DNA from: Ruegeria halocynthiae
GTDB lineage: Bacteria; Pseudomonadota; Alphaproteobacteria; Rhodobacterales; Rhodobacteraceae
Length of the DNA stretch: 64,000 bases
Direction of reading: 5' to 3'
NCBI RefSeq assembly: GCF_000743705.1
Contig: NZ_JQEZ01000002.1
Span: forward strand, 727,374-791,373
Every line of letters starts with the position of its first letter. Positions within the stretch are counted from its first letter, which is position 1. Positions 44,017 through 53,643 of the stretch are shown piece by piece. Position numbers and translations under genes: made by a program. A model generated the notes under the pieces. It was not told the DNA's origin and did not search any database. It was given only the letters and a program-made list of their open reading frames with translations.

Positions 44017-44106
44017 GGAGACGTGGCCGAGTGGTCGAAGGCGCTCCCCTGCTAAGGGAGTAGGCCCGGAAGGGTCTCGAGGGTTCGAATCCCTTCGTCT
44101 CCGCCA
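44017..44106 (+). tRNA. tRNA-Ser (anticodon GCT)
   Basis: A 90-nt class II tRNA with encoded CCA. The acceptor stem GGAGACG pairs with CGTCTCC, with discriminator G then CCA. The D-arm region is TGGCCGAGTGG. The anticodon loop CTGCTAA reads GCT between CTCCC and GGGAG. A long variable arm is present, and the T-arm contains GGTTCGAATCC. It reads AGC/AGT serine codons. Confidence 0.96.
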
Positions 44107-44363
44107 TTTCACTATTTGCGGTACTGATCGCGCTCGCGAAAAGCGATTTGCTCTTTGAAAGAGCTCGGTAGATCCTGCGCAATTGATGCTACATCAAAAT
44201 AAAGCTGTCATTCGTCACGAACGCTTTCGAGAATGGGTATCGATGATCAATAATCCTTTGGTTGCAGTATTGCACCCAAGCAAGGATTCGAGACGCAAGA
44301 ACGACCGTCATTGATTAGGCGTATGGCCTGATGTCAATATTCGCCACAAATCTATGAAGGCAA

Positions 44364-45908
44364 TCAATCAATTGTATTGCCATTGAACCCGATCCGGAAT
44401 CGTGCACCTGTCGGGTATGGCTCAAGTTTTATGCAACCGTCTAGTGCTTCGACGATAGCTTTCACAATGTTCAGCCCCATCCCAGTGCCACCTAGGTCTC
44501 GGCGGGTGGTGAAGAACGGAGTCAAGACTCTGTCGCGATTACCGTCACTGATCCCCTTGCCGTTGTCCGTAATCGTTAGGTGCGTTCCGGAAGAATCCGA
44601 CGAGACTTCCAGAGTTACATCGTCGGCTCCATGCTGCTGAGCGTTCTCCAACAAATGTGTCAGGACGATCTTCAGCGTGTCCTGATGTGCCGGCAGGGGG
44701 ACTTCGTTGTTCAGAATATTGATCACCAATGAGTGGAACTTCATCCGTATGTCATCCTCGATTTGGGTCAGGCTGCATGTGCCCTCGATGGCGTTCTGTT
44801 CGGCCAGGCTGAAGGCCCGCATACTGGCTAGTAGGTCTTCCATACGGGCGGTGTCTCGGTCGATATTGTCCAGAAACCGGCTCCTCTGCACCGATGTCAT
44901 CTCAGCATCACGCAATAGCTCAACGGCCCCCTTCACCCCGGTGAGCGGAGATCTTAATTCATGGGTCACATGGGCCGTATAGCTCTTCAGGGCGTCCTGC
45001 TGGCTCTGGAGCCGTCCTGTGAGGGATTGGAAACTACGGCTGAGGTTTTCGATTTCTCTGGTGCCATAATGATTCAGGGGCTCCCACCGTTTGCCGTTCC
45101 CGGTGGTCCGGGTGCGATGGATAAGTGTCTGGATCGGGCGGGTAATGAAGCGCCAGAAGATGAAGCCGATCAGACCCGTCGAGACTATGATGAACAGCCC
45201 TGCCTTGGCCAGGTTGAATCGTTCGCCGTAGAAGAACCGGAAGATATGGTTCGGGGTGCGACTGATATAAACCGCCCCGATGATGTCGCTGTCTATGACG
45301 ACAGGCATCGCGGTGAAGACCCTGACCCTGGTGCCACGGCTGAAGGCATAGAGGACCGGTTCAGGGGTTTCACGGATGCGTTCTCGGGCGACAGAGGCGA
45401 TTTCACCCTGAAGTGCTCTAGCAACCTCGTCCACATGAAGCAGGGAAAGGCCGACTTCGGCACTCCCCCCGATGACATTCCCATTTGGATCAAGCAGCCG
45501 GTATCCGGCCAGCGTGTTTACTTGGGATGCCGCCGCGATGCGGGACAGTTCGGGACCTATCTCAAGATAAATGACGTCGGGATTTTTGGTAATGGGAACA
45601 GCGTCCGGGCGTGGCGGAAGGATCGCCTCGGATTGCATCGACAAAGAGGGAAAGACCGGAGTGTAATCCTGTTGCTTATCCGCGTTGGTAGCGTCCCGAC
45701 TGGTTTCAGCCCGATAGAGTTCAGCATAGACTGCCGCCATTACCGACGCCTGCGTCAGCAGGCTTTCCTCAGTCTGCTGGACAAGCTGGTTGGCATAAAA
45801 CTTGAACAGAAACAGCCCAGCGAAAGGCAGGCACAGGACCAACCCCAGCACCAGCAGCACGACGGCCCAGAGGCGAGGACGCCATTTTCCTGTCAAGCTG
45901 TCTGGCAC
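44364..45908 (-). CDS. CreC-like sensor histidine kinase
   Basis: A 514-residue kinase from a GTG at 45908, overlapping the regulator's stop region by 16 nt; in-frame codons upstream allow a longer start. TM1 lies at about residues 12-35, a periplasmic domain at about 36-240, and TM2 near 245-265. A HAMP-like segment follows, then HisKA with THELRSPL. The HATPase has N-box LTHLLENAQQHGA, G1 DNGKGISDG and G2 GGTGMGLNIV. It pairs with the response regulator at 45893-46588 and, as in other creBC-like sets, with a polytopic membrane protein gene. Confidence 0.87.
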   Translation of the reverse strand: MPDSLTGKWRPRLWAVVLLVLGLVLCLPFAGLFLFKFYANQLVQQTEESLLTQASVMAAVYAELYRAETSRDATNADKQQDYTPVFPSLSMQSEAILPPRPDAVPITKNPDVIYLEIGPELSRIAAASQVNTLAGYRLLDPNGNVIGGSAEVGLSLLHVDEVARALQGEIASVARERIRETPEPVLYAFSRGTRVRVFTAMPVVIDSDIIGAVYISRTPNHIFRFFYGERFNLAKAGLFIIVSTGLIGFIFWRFITRPIQTLIHRTRTTGNGKRWEPLNHYGTREIENLSRSFQSLTGRLQSQQDALKSYTAHVTHELRSPLTGVKGAVELLRDAEMTSVQRSRFLDNIDRDTARMEDLLASMRAFSLAEQNAIEGTCSLTQIEDDIRMKFHSLVINILNNEVPLPAHQDTLKIVLTHLLENAQQHGADDVTLEVSSDSSGTHLTITDNGKGISDGNRDRVLTPFFTTRRDLGGTGMGLNIVKAIVEALDGCIKLEPYPTGARFRIGFNGNTID

Positions 45909-46588
45909 GATCCCATCCTCAACCCTACGCCGTGGACCGTCACAATGCTTTCCGCACAACCCGCCCGGGCCAGCTTGCCCCGGATGTTACGGATGTGGCT
46001 GTCGATGGTGCGATCCGAGACGTGGATGTTGTGGCCGTAGATAGCATCAACAAGGCGTTGCCGGGACATGACGTTGACCGGTTTTGACATCAGGGCCTCA
46101 AGTAAAGAGAACTCGGAGGCGGTCAGAGAAACCTCTTGCCCCGCCACCAAGCAAAGATGCCGGTCAGGGTCGATCCTGAGATCACCATGGGATAAGGCAG
46201 GGTCTGAAGGCACGGCATTTGTCTGGGTTCGTTTCAGGATCGCTTTGATCCGGGCGACCAGTTCACGGGGCGAGAACGGCTTGGTCACGTAGTCGTCCCC
46301 GCCGATCTCCAACCCTACGACTCGGTCGATCTCCTCATCCCGGGCGGTGAGGAACAGAATGGGTAGGTCCGAGGTCTTGCGCAGTTCCCGGCAGACCTCC
46401 AACCCATCCATCTCGGGCAGTCCGATATCCAGCACCATGAGGTCGGGTTTGCCGGTGCGGGTTTGCTCCAGAGCGGCCAGACCATGCTTGGCAAAGACAG
46501 CGGTGAACCCGGACTTCTCCACAGCAAATCCGATCACCTCACGGATATTCGGATCGTCGTCAACGATGAGAATTTGGCCGGACATCAA
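45893..46588 (-). CDS. OmpR/PhoB-family response regulator (CreB-like)
   Basis: A 231-residue regulator. The receiver domain has the acidic pair VDDDPN, phospho-acceptor Asp in MVLDIGLPEMDG near residue 54, and Lys in VTKPFSPREL. The C-terminal winged helix includes LTASEFSLLEALM and RTIDSHIRNIRGKL. It is cognate to the overlapping kinase gene. The upstream gene, a DUF4173 membrane protein, ends 10 nt before it. Confidence 0.9.
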   Translation of the reverse strand: MMSGQILIVDDDPNIREVIGFAVEKSGFTAVFAKHGLAALEQTRTGKPDLMVLDIGLPEMDGLEVCRELRKTSDLPILFLTARDEEIDRVVGLEIGGDDYVTKPFSPRELVARIKAILKRTQTNAVPSDPALSHGDLRIDPDRHLCLVAGQEVSLTASEFSLLEALMSKPVNVMSRQRLVDAIYGHNIHVSDRTIDSHIRNIRGKLARAGCAESIVTVHGVGLRMGSCQTA

Positions 46589-46598
46589 TCACCTGCTC

Positions 46599-48125
46599 CT
46601 AGAATTCCCCGGCAAGATAGACCTGAAGCCGCCATTCGCGAAAGCCCCAATCCCGCCAGTCGTCGATGGGGGTATGCAAGGGCATCTCACGCCCATATCC
46701 CGAGCACATGGTCTTCCCGGTCGTCCTGTCATGCTCAAGGATCAATGGCAACGCTTGTTCACCCAGTCCACAGAGATAGCGGGTATCGAGCCGACCGATA
46801 GTGTTTGAGTGGTGCAGATTGTAGTCGGCGATCACCCAGGCAAAGTTGACAAAACTGCACAGATAAAGCGTGCTCATCAATACGGCCAGATTTGACCTCA
46901 CCAGCCATCCGACACTGTATGCCTTGGTGATCTGAACGATGATCAGGACCAGCCCCACAAACACCAACCCCATCCAGACGAAGGCCGCGACCCGCAAGTA
47001 GGTGAGGGTGTAGGCTTCAACATAGAGGCTAAGCCGAAACGTTGCCGTGATGACCAGAAACAGGTTCTGACCTAGCCACAGGAACAACAGGTTCTTCAAA
47101 AACCGGCTTTCGCCGATCATCCTGTGCGTGGTGACGGCAAACACGCCGGCCAGAAGCGCGGTGGCCACCAACGGATAGGCCCCACGATAGGCGTAACGGG
47201 CAAAGGTCACGCCCTCTGGAAGTGACATACCACCGATCAGCACGCCGATATCCATGGCGGTTTGGACAAAAAAGAGGATGTTGAACAGGACGAGGGAGTT
47301 GCGAACGGATTCGGCGCTCACCAACGACGCCAGCCAGGGCATCCGAAGTGACTTGAATTTGGGCGTATTGGCAACTGGACCGAGCCAAGATTCGCTTAGG
47401 TTCAGGTAGGGCCAGATAACCGACGCCACGACCAACCAAAAGGAAACCCGAAGCATCTGCTTGGCCGTCAGGAATTCCAATCTTGCGAGCCGATCCAGGA
47501 ACCGCTCCAGGATCGGATTGGCCGAGGTCAGCAAGAACAAGAACACCAGCCCGATCCCTAACGGGAGGATCAACGCCCTCAGTTGATGCTTCCATCCCGC
47601 CGCGCTCTGGGCCCCCCTCACCTCCTCGACCAAGCCGATGGGCAGCAAAACGGCTCCGACGGTTGATATCCGGATCATGGCCCATAGGGCTTGCCACCAT
47701 TCGACAATCCGCCCGTAACTCACCCAAACGACCAGGACGACAATCCCGATTCCGGTGAACATAAGCGACAGCGGTTGAATCTGTTCGACAACGGGTAAGT
47801 TGCAGATGAGTTCACATCCCAATGCGATCACCCATTCGCGATGTGTCACCCCGCCGGACCTCATGGCCAAGATTGCGGCAGACAGAACCAGAGCAAACAA
47901 GGCAATAGACAGTCCAGGGCTGTGACCCCAAAACAGCCAGTCGGCCAGCAGAACCAGGACGAGCAATACTGGGATGGTCACGGGGTGACGAAGAGCAGTG
48001 GTCTTCTGCGGCGTTTCCTCCTGCTTGCCGGTGTCACCGCGTGCGTCAGCAACACTGCATGCAAGCCACCAGCCATCCAGCCGAATACAGTCTGGCACAC
48101 CATTGATCACAAATTGTCCGCTCAT
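46599..48125 (-). CDS. DUF4173-type polytopic membrane protein
   Basis: A 508-residue protein with about eleven to twelve hydrophobic helices. The start at 48125 has a good GAGGGAAAG ribosome site. The segment TSANPILERFLDRL is characteristic of DUF4173 proteins, which have no defined function. It forms a three-gene operon with the regulator and kinase. By analogy with CreD, it may be an envelope protein controlled by, or signalling to, that system (inference). The soluble C-terminus has two Cys-containing loops. Confidence 0.8.
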   Translation of the reverse strand: MSGQFVINGVPDCIRLDGWWLACSVADARGDTGKQEETPQKTTALRHPVTIPVLLVLVLLADWLFWGHSPGLSIALFALVLSAAILAMRSGGVTHREWVIALGCELICNLPVVEQIQPLSLMFTGIGIVVLVVWVSYGRIVEWWQALWAMIRISTVGAVLLPIGLVEEVRGAQSAAGWKHQLRALILPLGIGLVFLFLLTSANPILERFLDRLARLEFLTAKQMLRVSFWLVVASVIWPYLNLSESWLGPVANTPKFKSLRMPWLASLVSAESVRNSLVLFNILFFVQTAMDIGVLIGGMSLPEGVTFARYAYRGAYPLVATALLAGVFAVTTHRMIGESRFLKNLLFLWLGQNLFLVITATFRLSLYVEAYTLTYLRVAAFVWMGLVFVGLVLIIVQITKAYSVGWLVRSNLAVLMSTLYLCSFVNFAWVIADYNLHHSNTIGRLDTRYLCGLGEQALPLILEHDRTTGKTMCSGYGREMPLHTPIDDWRDWGFREWRLQVYLAGEF

Positions 48126-48503
48126 CTTTCCCTCTTTCGAAAATCAGGTTTCTTACGAAAGATTATGGGGAGCCGGTGTGAATTTCGCCGTGGTGGTTTG
48201 TGTAGGCGTCGAGGCTCTTTTGCGCAGAATTCGTGCAGGAGAATTCTAATCCGGCACAATCCAAGTATGTTGCCATGAGGTGCCGGCAACGCGATGATAC
48301 CGCCATATATTCGAATCCCTATTGGCGTTTCGTACCATCGGATCAGAATCCTCATTAGAAAATGCCAGATCGCTACAATCTTTTGCTACTGTATCTGCTC
48401 CTTATTCGTGTAGATTGCTGATCTAATGTTGTTAATTTTCGGTCGGTTAACCTCAATCGCCCTCGCAGAAACCGTCATTTACTGGTTATGAATCCTGACC
48501 CTA
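48126..48503 (-). other. Intergenic region upstream of the DUF4173 operon
   Basis: About 380 bases between the DUF4173 start and the left IS630 boundary. It is visibly more A/T-rich than its surroundings, especially 48360-48480. It probably contains the promoter of the minus-strand operon. Short open frames here have no coding character and no repeat or hairpin stands out. Confidence 0.5.
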
Positions 48504-49507
48504 ATCACCCGGAACTGTAATTCGTATCATTGTCTGAACTGAGCTTCAGGAGGTGATGCGATGGTAGGACGGGTGGCGGATGCGGTGGTGCTGAGCGATG
48601 AAGAGCGCCCCGGTCGCCCGCGCACGGTGTCGGATGAACAGGTGGCCGAGGTGATCGAGCGCACGCTGAACACCACGCCAAAGGACGCGACCCACTGGTC
48701 GATCCGCTCGATGGCTGCCGCGACGGGGCTGTCTCACACAACAATTCGGCGGATTTGGAACGCATTCGGGCTACAGCCACACCGCAGCGAGACCTTCAAA
48801 CTCTCAACCGATCCGCTGTTCGTGGACAAGGTGCAGCATATTGTCGGGCTGCACCTGTCGCCGCCGAACCGGGCTATCGTGTTGCGCGTAGACGAGAAAT
48901 CCCAGATTAAAGCGCTGGATCGCGAACAGCCGGCCCTGCCCCTCTCGGCAGATTGCTTTGCAATCGCCTGCCGGCAATGCATCGCGCCCGGCGTGGCTGA
49001 GCGGCGAACTCACACGTACATCCGTCACGGCATCACATCGCTTTTCGCCGCGCTGGATATCGCCACCGGTGCCGTCACCGGCAAGTGTTACAAACGCCAT
49101 CGCGCGACCGAGTTTCTGGACGTTCTCAAAAAGATCGACCGGCACGTGCCCGCAGGCCCCGACGTGCATATCGTCATGGACAATTATGCCACCCACAAGA
49201 CGTCGAGGGTCAAGGCTTGGCTGGCGCGCCGCCCGCATTGGCATGTCCACTTCACGCCTACGTCAGCGTCACGGATCAACCAAGTGGAACGCTGGTTCAC
49301 CGAATTGACCCGCAAGCAGCTACAGCGTGGCCTGCACCGATCAACCGTAGAGTTGGAGGCCGACATTGTGGCATTCATCGAGGTCCACAACGAGAACCCA
49401 ACGCCGTACAAGTGGGTCAAATCCGCAGACAAAACCCTCGCATCCGTCAAACGGTTCTGCCAGCGAACTCAGCAAACCTTATGCGGCAAACTTTAGATTC
49501 AGGTGAC
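48504..49507 (+). mobile_element. IS630-family element
   Basis: Outer ends ATCACCCGGAACT and, inverted, GTCACCTGAATCT form imperfect terminal repeats. Each is flanked by TA (48502-48503 and 49508-49509), the target duplicated by IS630/mariner elements. At about 1.0 kb it encloses one transposase frame. Boundaries are inferred from the repeats. Confidence 0.72.
48561..49496 (+). pseudogene. IS630 transposase with internal N-terminal deletion
   Basis: A 311-residue open frame. The DDE domain is recognisable: VLRVDEKSQIKALDR (first Asp), IVMDNYATHKT (second Asp), and NQVERWFTELT (Glu). The start MVGRVADAVVLSDEER joins directly to PGRPRTVSDEQ. In relatives I recall, roughly 55-60 residues carrying the first helix-turn-helix lie between these blocks. 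A further stretch around residues 128-146 (ADCFAIACRQCIA) appears as an insertion. The frame is intact but the product is probably inactive for DNA binding. GGAGG precedes the ATG. Confidence 0.75.
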
Positions 49508-50409
49508 TAGGTTGTGAGGAACGTGTAAAGGCGCATTGCGTTTTTAGGCAGGCTGACATTCTGCTTCCGGCACAGGTGATAGGAATTCTTGGGCCTCAAG
49601 CTCAGATCGCCAATTCTGACCAACGCGCCGCTGTTAAGCTCTTCTTCCATCAATGAGGTGTTCACCAGTGCGACACCGTCGCCTGCCAGCGCTTTGCCAA
49701 CCGATTGGACGTAGCTGTTGCAGTGCGCCATCGGCCAATTGCTGGTGTCCGGCAGGTCAAGCCGCCTGAGCCAGGTTTGCCAGTTGATCCAGTCCGGGGC
49801 CAGATTTGCAAACTCAAGCAGGGGGAGTGCCCGGCCGAATTGCTGTTGCCGGGTAAACATTCCTGATTGTTCTGCCTGCCTGGCAATCTCGGGTGAGGCG
49901 GCAGGAACCATTTCGACATTCAGCAGGCTGACGCAATCCCATCCGGGGATGTCCCCGTTGCAATAGACGATCGCCAGGTCTTGCGAGTCCGCCAGCAACT
50001 CGGATGTTGATTCTGTCGTCAGGATGTTGACGTCGCAGGCTGCGTCGCTGAACGAGAATGTCCTCAGTCGTTTTTGAAGCCAGAACATCGACAAAGCGGT
50101 ATTGGCCGCGATCCGAATGGCGGGCTGTTCCGGCACTTTGACCTTGTGAATCGCGCGATCAAGAAACTCCAGCGCAATCTCTACGTCGGATGCCAGATCA
50201 CGACCCGCTTCGGTAAGCTCAAGCTTGCGTCCCTCGCGCGAAAAAAGCGGGGCGCCAAGCCAGTCTTCCAGCCTGTGGATCCGCTTGCTGACCGCTGCCT
50301 GAGTCACAAAAAGCTCTTCGGCAGCAAGCGTCAGGCTTTCGTTGCCTGCCGCTGCGTGAAAGAACAACAGGCTGTCCAGCGGAGGAAGATTCTTGCGATA
50401 GCTTTTCAT
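49507..50409 (-). CDS. LysR family regulator (GcvA-like), 3' end at IS630 junction
   Basis: A 300-residue regulator. The N-terminal HTH includes NESLTLAAEELFVTQAAVSKRIHRLEDWLGAPLF. The effector domain has IRIAANTALSMFWLQKRL and the usual C-terminal layout. It is divergent from the DddP-like gene (169-nt shared region), so it probably controls that gene. The stop codon TAG is formed by the TA target and the first base of the IS630 element. A few native C-terminal residues may therefore have been lost, although the length is normal for the family. Confidence 0.87.
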   Translation of the reverse strand: MKSYRKNLPPLDSLLFFHAAAGNESLTLAAEELFVTQAAVSKRIHRLEDWLGAPLFSREGRKLELTEAGRDLASDVEIALEFLDRAIHKVKVPEQPAIRIAANTALSMFWLQKRLRTFSFSDAACDVNILTTESTSELLADSQDLAIVYCNGDIPGWDCVSLLNVEMVPAASPEIARQAEQSGMFTRQQQFGRALPLLEFANLAPDWINWQTWLRRLDLPDTSNWPMAHCNSYVQSVGKALAGDGVALVNTSLMEEELNSGALVRIGDLSLRPKNSYHLCRKQNVSLPKNAMRLYTFLTT

Positions 50410-50578
50410 TACTTGTGGTTATGGATTACTCGGACATTTTTCAACGTTTTTTGCGGCGGCACTGTCTAATAAATCTGTGGCTCTCGGAAGCGTCACAGCG
50501 ACCTGATGTCGAAATTCAAGGCAATCGGGATACGCCGATCCGCTGCCAGTGCGATGATGATCAACCAGGAATGCTTGT

Positions 50579-51808
50579 ATGGATCTGACCAGTTACATCA
50601 ACGACGCACGGCTGGGTCTGAATCAGTTGCCGCAAGTCGACGAGGCCAAGATGCGAATGGAACGGCTGGACCGGCTTCAGCAGCAGCTGGCCGCGAATGA
50701 TCTGGGCGGTATCCTGCTGTATGATCCCATAAACATTCGTTATGCGACCGACTGCCGAAACATGCAGATCTGGACGATGCATAATGCGGCCAGATATTGC
50801 CTTGTGCCCACCCAGGGCAAGGCCATCATGTTTGATTTTGTAAACTGCGGCCACCTGTCAAAAGGGTTGGATACGATTGCCGAGTCGCGCCCAGGAACCC
50901 TGTGGTACCACCACACGGCTGGCGACAAACGACCCGATCTGATCGAGGCATGGGCGGACGAACTGGCCGATGTCATCGCCGAACACTGTGGCAATTCCCG
51001 CATCGCCATCGACAAGCTTGAGCCCGGCGGGCGGACCGCGCTGACCGAACGGCAGATCACAACCGTCTTTGGTCAGGACATCATCGAACGGGCGCGCAGT
51101 GTCAAAACCTCTGAGGAACTCAAGGCACAGAAACACTCGGCGCTGGTGTGCATGACGGCGCTGCGGGCCATGCGCGACATGACCGTGCCCGGCGCGACCG
51201 AGAATGACCTTTGGGCGGTTCTGGCGTCGATGAATTCGAACCTTGGCGGCGATTACATCGAAACCAAACTGGTCGTGGCGGGCAGCAACACCAACCCGTG
51301 GTATACCGAGGCGAGCAACAAGGCGCTGCAACCCGGTGAGTTTCTGGCGATTGACACCGATATGATCGGGCCGTTCGGTTACAACACCGACATCTCGCGC
51401 ACCTGGCTGTGTCAGCCTGCCAAACCAACGCCCGAGCAAAAGACGCTGTATCAGACATCTTATGATCAGGTGCATACAAACATGTCGTTGATCAAGGCGG
51501 GTGTCTCTCTGCGCGAGTTTGCCGAGAAGGCGTGGAAAATGCCCGATAAATATCAGGATCTTGATTGCCGCGTATTGGTTCACGGAACCGGCATGTGCAA
51601 CGAGTACCCACAAGTACCACCACTCGCGTTCTGGGAGCGCACCGGCTATGACGGCGTGTTTGAGGAGAACATGACCCTGTCCATCGAAAGTTACATCGGT
51701 GAAGTCGGGCGCTCCCATGGTGTGAAGCTGGAGCAAATGGTGCGGGTCACCGAGACGGGATGCGAAATCATCGCTGATTTTCCGTTTGAAAAAGAGCTTC
51801 TGAACTGA
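50579..51808 (+). CDS. M24-family metalloprotein, DddP-like
   Basis: A 409-residue protein of the M24 (creatinase/aminopeptidase P) fold. The dinuclear metal ligands are visible: Asp residues in IDTDMIGPFGYNTDISRTW, His in VHGTGMCNEYP, Glu in LSIESYIGEVG and Glu in VKLEQMV. The N-terminal half contains DPINIRYATDCRNMQIWTMHN. I recall a very similar segment in the DMSP lyase DddP of roseobacters, which also has paired Asp ligands. DddP is about 445 residues, and this protein lacks its N-terminal extension. It may be a DMSP lyase or a related M24 enzyme of unknown substrate. Confidence 0.75.
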   Translation: MDLTSYINDARLGLNQLPQVDEAKMRMERLDRLQQQLAANDLGGILLYDPINIRYATDCRNMQIWTMHNAARYCLVPTQGKAIMFDFVNCGHLSKGLDTIAESRPGTLWYHHTAGDKRPDLIEAWADELADVIAEHCGNSRIAIDKLEPGGRTALTERQITTVFGQDIIERARSVKTSEELKAQKHSALVCMTALRAMRDMTVPGATENDLWAVLASMNSNLGGDYIETKLVVAGSNTNPWYTEASNKALQPGEFLAIDTDMIGPFGYNTDISRTWLCQPAKPTPEQKTLYQTSYDQVHTNMSLIKAGVSLREFAEKAWKMPDKYQDLDCRVLVHGTGMCNEYPQVPPLAFWERTGYDGVFEENMTLSIESYIGEVGRSHGVKLEQMVRVTETGCEIIADFPFEKELLN

Positions 51809-51985
51809 CGCGGCACGCCATCGAAATTCATCGGATTGCACTGCATCCGGGGATGACTGCTGGCCTGTCGGTTGTGTTTTGCCGGTTCAAAGTATCGCGT
51901 CAGGCAAGGGGATCTGACGGGCCGGCCTGAGAAAGCAAAATTGTGATTGGGCATTCCATCCAAATGCCATCACGCGGGACGTATC

Positions 51986-53041
51986 ATGGTTGAACAAAGC
52001 ACGCTGACATCTCTGAAGATTGACACCAACATGCTGCCCGAAAAGCAGCAATATGCGTTCTTTCGCGAACAGCTGTTTGAATCCGCAGGTATCGAGGTCG
52101 AACGCAAAGGCCCTTCTGACAAGCCGTTCAGGTTCATCGCCGAATACAACAGGACCGCGGCCCTGACGCTGTATCGGTATCAAAGCATAACGCCCTGTTT
52201 TCTGAAACGTTCCGAGCGGGGCATGGTACGCGCCGAGATGAATGCCTTTGGCGTTCATTACCGGTTCAAGGGCAATGATCTGGCGACGCATTTGACCGAT
52301 GGAAAAACGCTGACCAAATCAGGTGATTTACGGTCATTGGATACCGAGCGCCCGTTTTTCTATCAGCACGAAGGCGTCGTTGTTTATACGCTTAATCTGC
52401 ACCGTCCCAAGCTGGTGAACGAAATTCCCGGTCTCTCGCAACTGCACAACATGGTCCTGAGCGACAGCCCGGTTACCAGAATTCTGAAGACCGCAATCAG
52501 AGACGTGTTTTCCGAGCTGCAAAACGCAGATGATGGTGAGGTCGGAACGCTATCGGACATGCTGCACAAACTTGCCGTGGATGCTATCAGGCACCAATGG
52601 ATACAGGAACTGGAAAGCCGCGAAATCCGCAGCGAAACAGTTCTGTGCACTATCGTTGACTACATTCACCGGAACTTTCATTTTCGCGATTTGTCGCCAG
52701 AGATGATCGCGAAGGAACTTGGGATTTCCCGATCCAAACTTTTCCAGGTTTGCCAGCAGGTTGACACACCACAAAGACTTATCCGTTTGATAAGGCTTGA
52801 AAAAGCCGCCGGTTTTTTCCGGTCCGAGGCTGAATGCAACGTGGGCGATGTCGCCTATCGAACCGGGTTTTCCAGCCGACCGGCCCTGTCGCGGGCCTTT
52901 GCCGAACACTATGGCGTGTCTCCCAGCGAATATCGTGAGGGGTTGCGTGTCAAAGCATCCAGCCCCCGTGCCGCGCAGGGGTCGATGGAAACGGTCTGGG
53001 AAACGCTGCGGGCCTCGGTCAAGGCTGCCGCATTGGGGTGA
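51986..53041 (+). CDS. AraC family transcriptional regulator
   Basis: A 351-residue regulator from the ATG at 51986; an ATG 13 codons upstream is possible. The N-terminal ~200 residues resemble the AraC-binding-like domain. The C-terminal double HTH covers about 240-335 (LSPEMIAKELGISRSKLF; NVGDVAYRTGFSSRPALSRAFAEHYGVSPSEYRE). It follows the DddP-like gene by 177 nt on the same strand. The target is unknown; neighbours suggest the M24 gene or the downstream TIGR03032/autotransporter pair. Confidence 0.85.
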   Translation: MVEQSTLTSLKIDTNMLPEKQQYAFFREQLFESAGIEVERKGPSDKPFRFIAEYNRTAALTLYRYQSITPCFLKRSERGMVRAEMNAFGVHYRFKGNDLATHLTDGKTLTKSGDLRSLDTERPFFYQHEGVVVYTLNLHRPKLVNEIPGLSQLHNMVLSDSPVTRILKTAIRDVFSELQNADDGEVGTLSDMLHKLAVDAIRHQWIQELESREIRSETVLCTIVDYIHRNFHFRDLSPEMIAKELGISRSKLFQVCQQVDTPQRLIRLIRLEKAAGFFRSEAECNVGDVAYRTGFSSRPALSRAFAEHYGVSPSEYREGLRVKASSPRAAQGSMETVWETLRASVKAAALG

Positions 53042-53643
53042 CCCCCCTGTGAAGCCTTCTGTTCTGGTGGAAATGTTAAGCGTTTCAACCTGCGGTACAA
53101 ACGTTCACCAATCCGTGTCGATAACGATCTGAGTGACGGTAGGAATTGCGGAAATCCGCGCTGCCGACTGGCGCGTTTCCACCGTTTCTCTCGGGTCTGT
53201 TGGTGCCGGTTTTCACGCTTCGACCCTGGTTGCGGTGGCCGTGAAAACTATCAGAAAACCCCCAACCACGCGCCGATTTCTGCGCGGGAAATCTCAGGCT
53301 GAAACCAACGCGTATTTCATAGCGAGCCGAGACTGATTCCTTTGGCCGCAACCCTTGTGCAATGGGTGATTTCAAAGACCTCAGCGACCAGCGCACTCAG
53401 TCCAAAAGGGGTATCACAGCGTCCAATTGCGGGTGTTTCGTGGGCCGATCTGTTGCAATGATTCCTGCGTTCGTCGAACTGAAATCAAAAGAGTATGAGG
53501 TTTCAGATGGTGCGCGGCAGTTCATTAAAATGGCTCGGCGAAAATACGCTCTGCGATCCGAAAGACACGCGCGTGTCTGGATGGTTGCGACAAGGTCAAT
53601 TCAAGCGTGTCACCGGGTCTGACCTCTTTTTGCGGGGGGCGAA
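53042..53643 (+). other. 600-base region without a convincing gene
   Basis: Several short open frames occur (for example 53362-53622, 86 codons), but their sequences show no family character, no ribosome sites and odd composition. The region probably contains the promoter of the gene at 53644, which is preceded by GGGGGGCGAA. No clear hairpin or inverted repeat was seen. Confidence 0.5.

Noticed and set aside
44017..44106. tRNA-Ser as a phage or island attachment site.
   Set aside because: No integrase lies nearby and I saw no duplicated tRNA 3' end further along the window.
53362..53622. 86-codon frame upstream of the TIGR03032 gene.
   Set aside because: No ribosome site, no recognisable family and unlike its neighbours in codon use; listed only within the intergenic entry.
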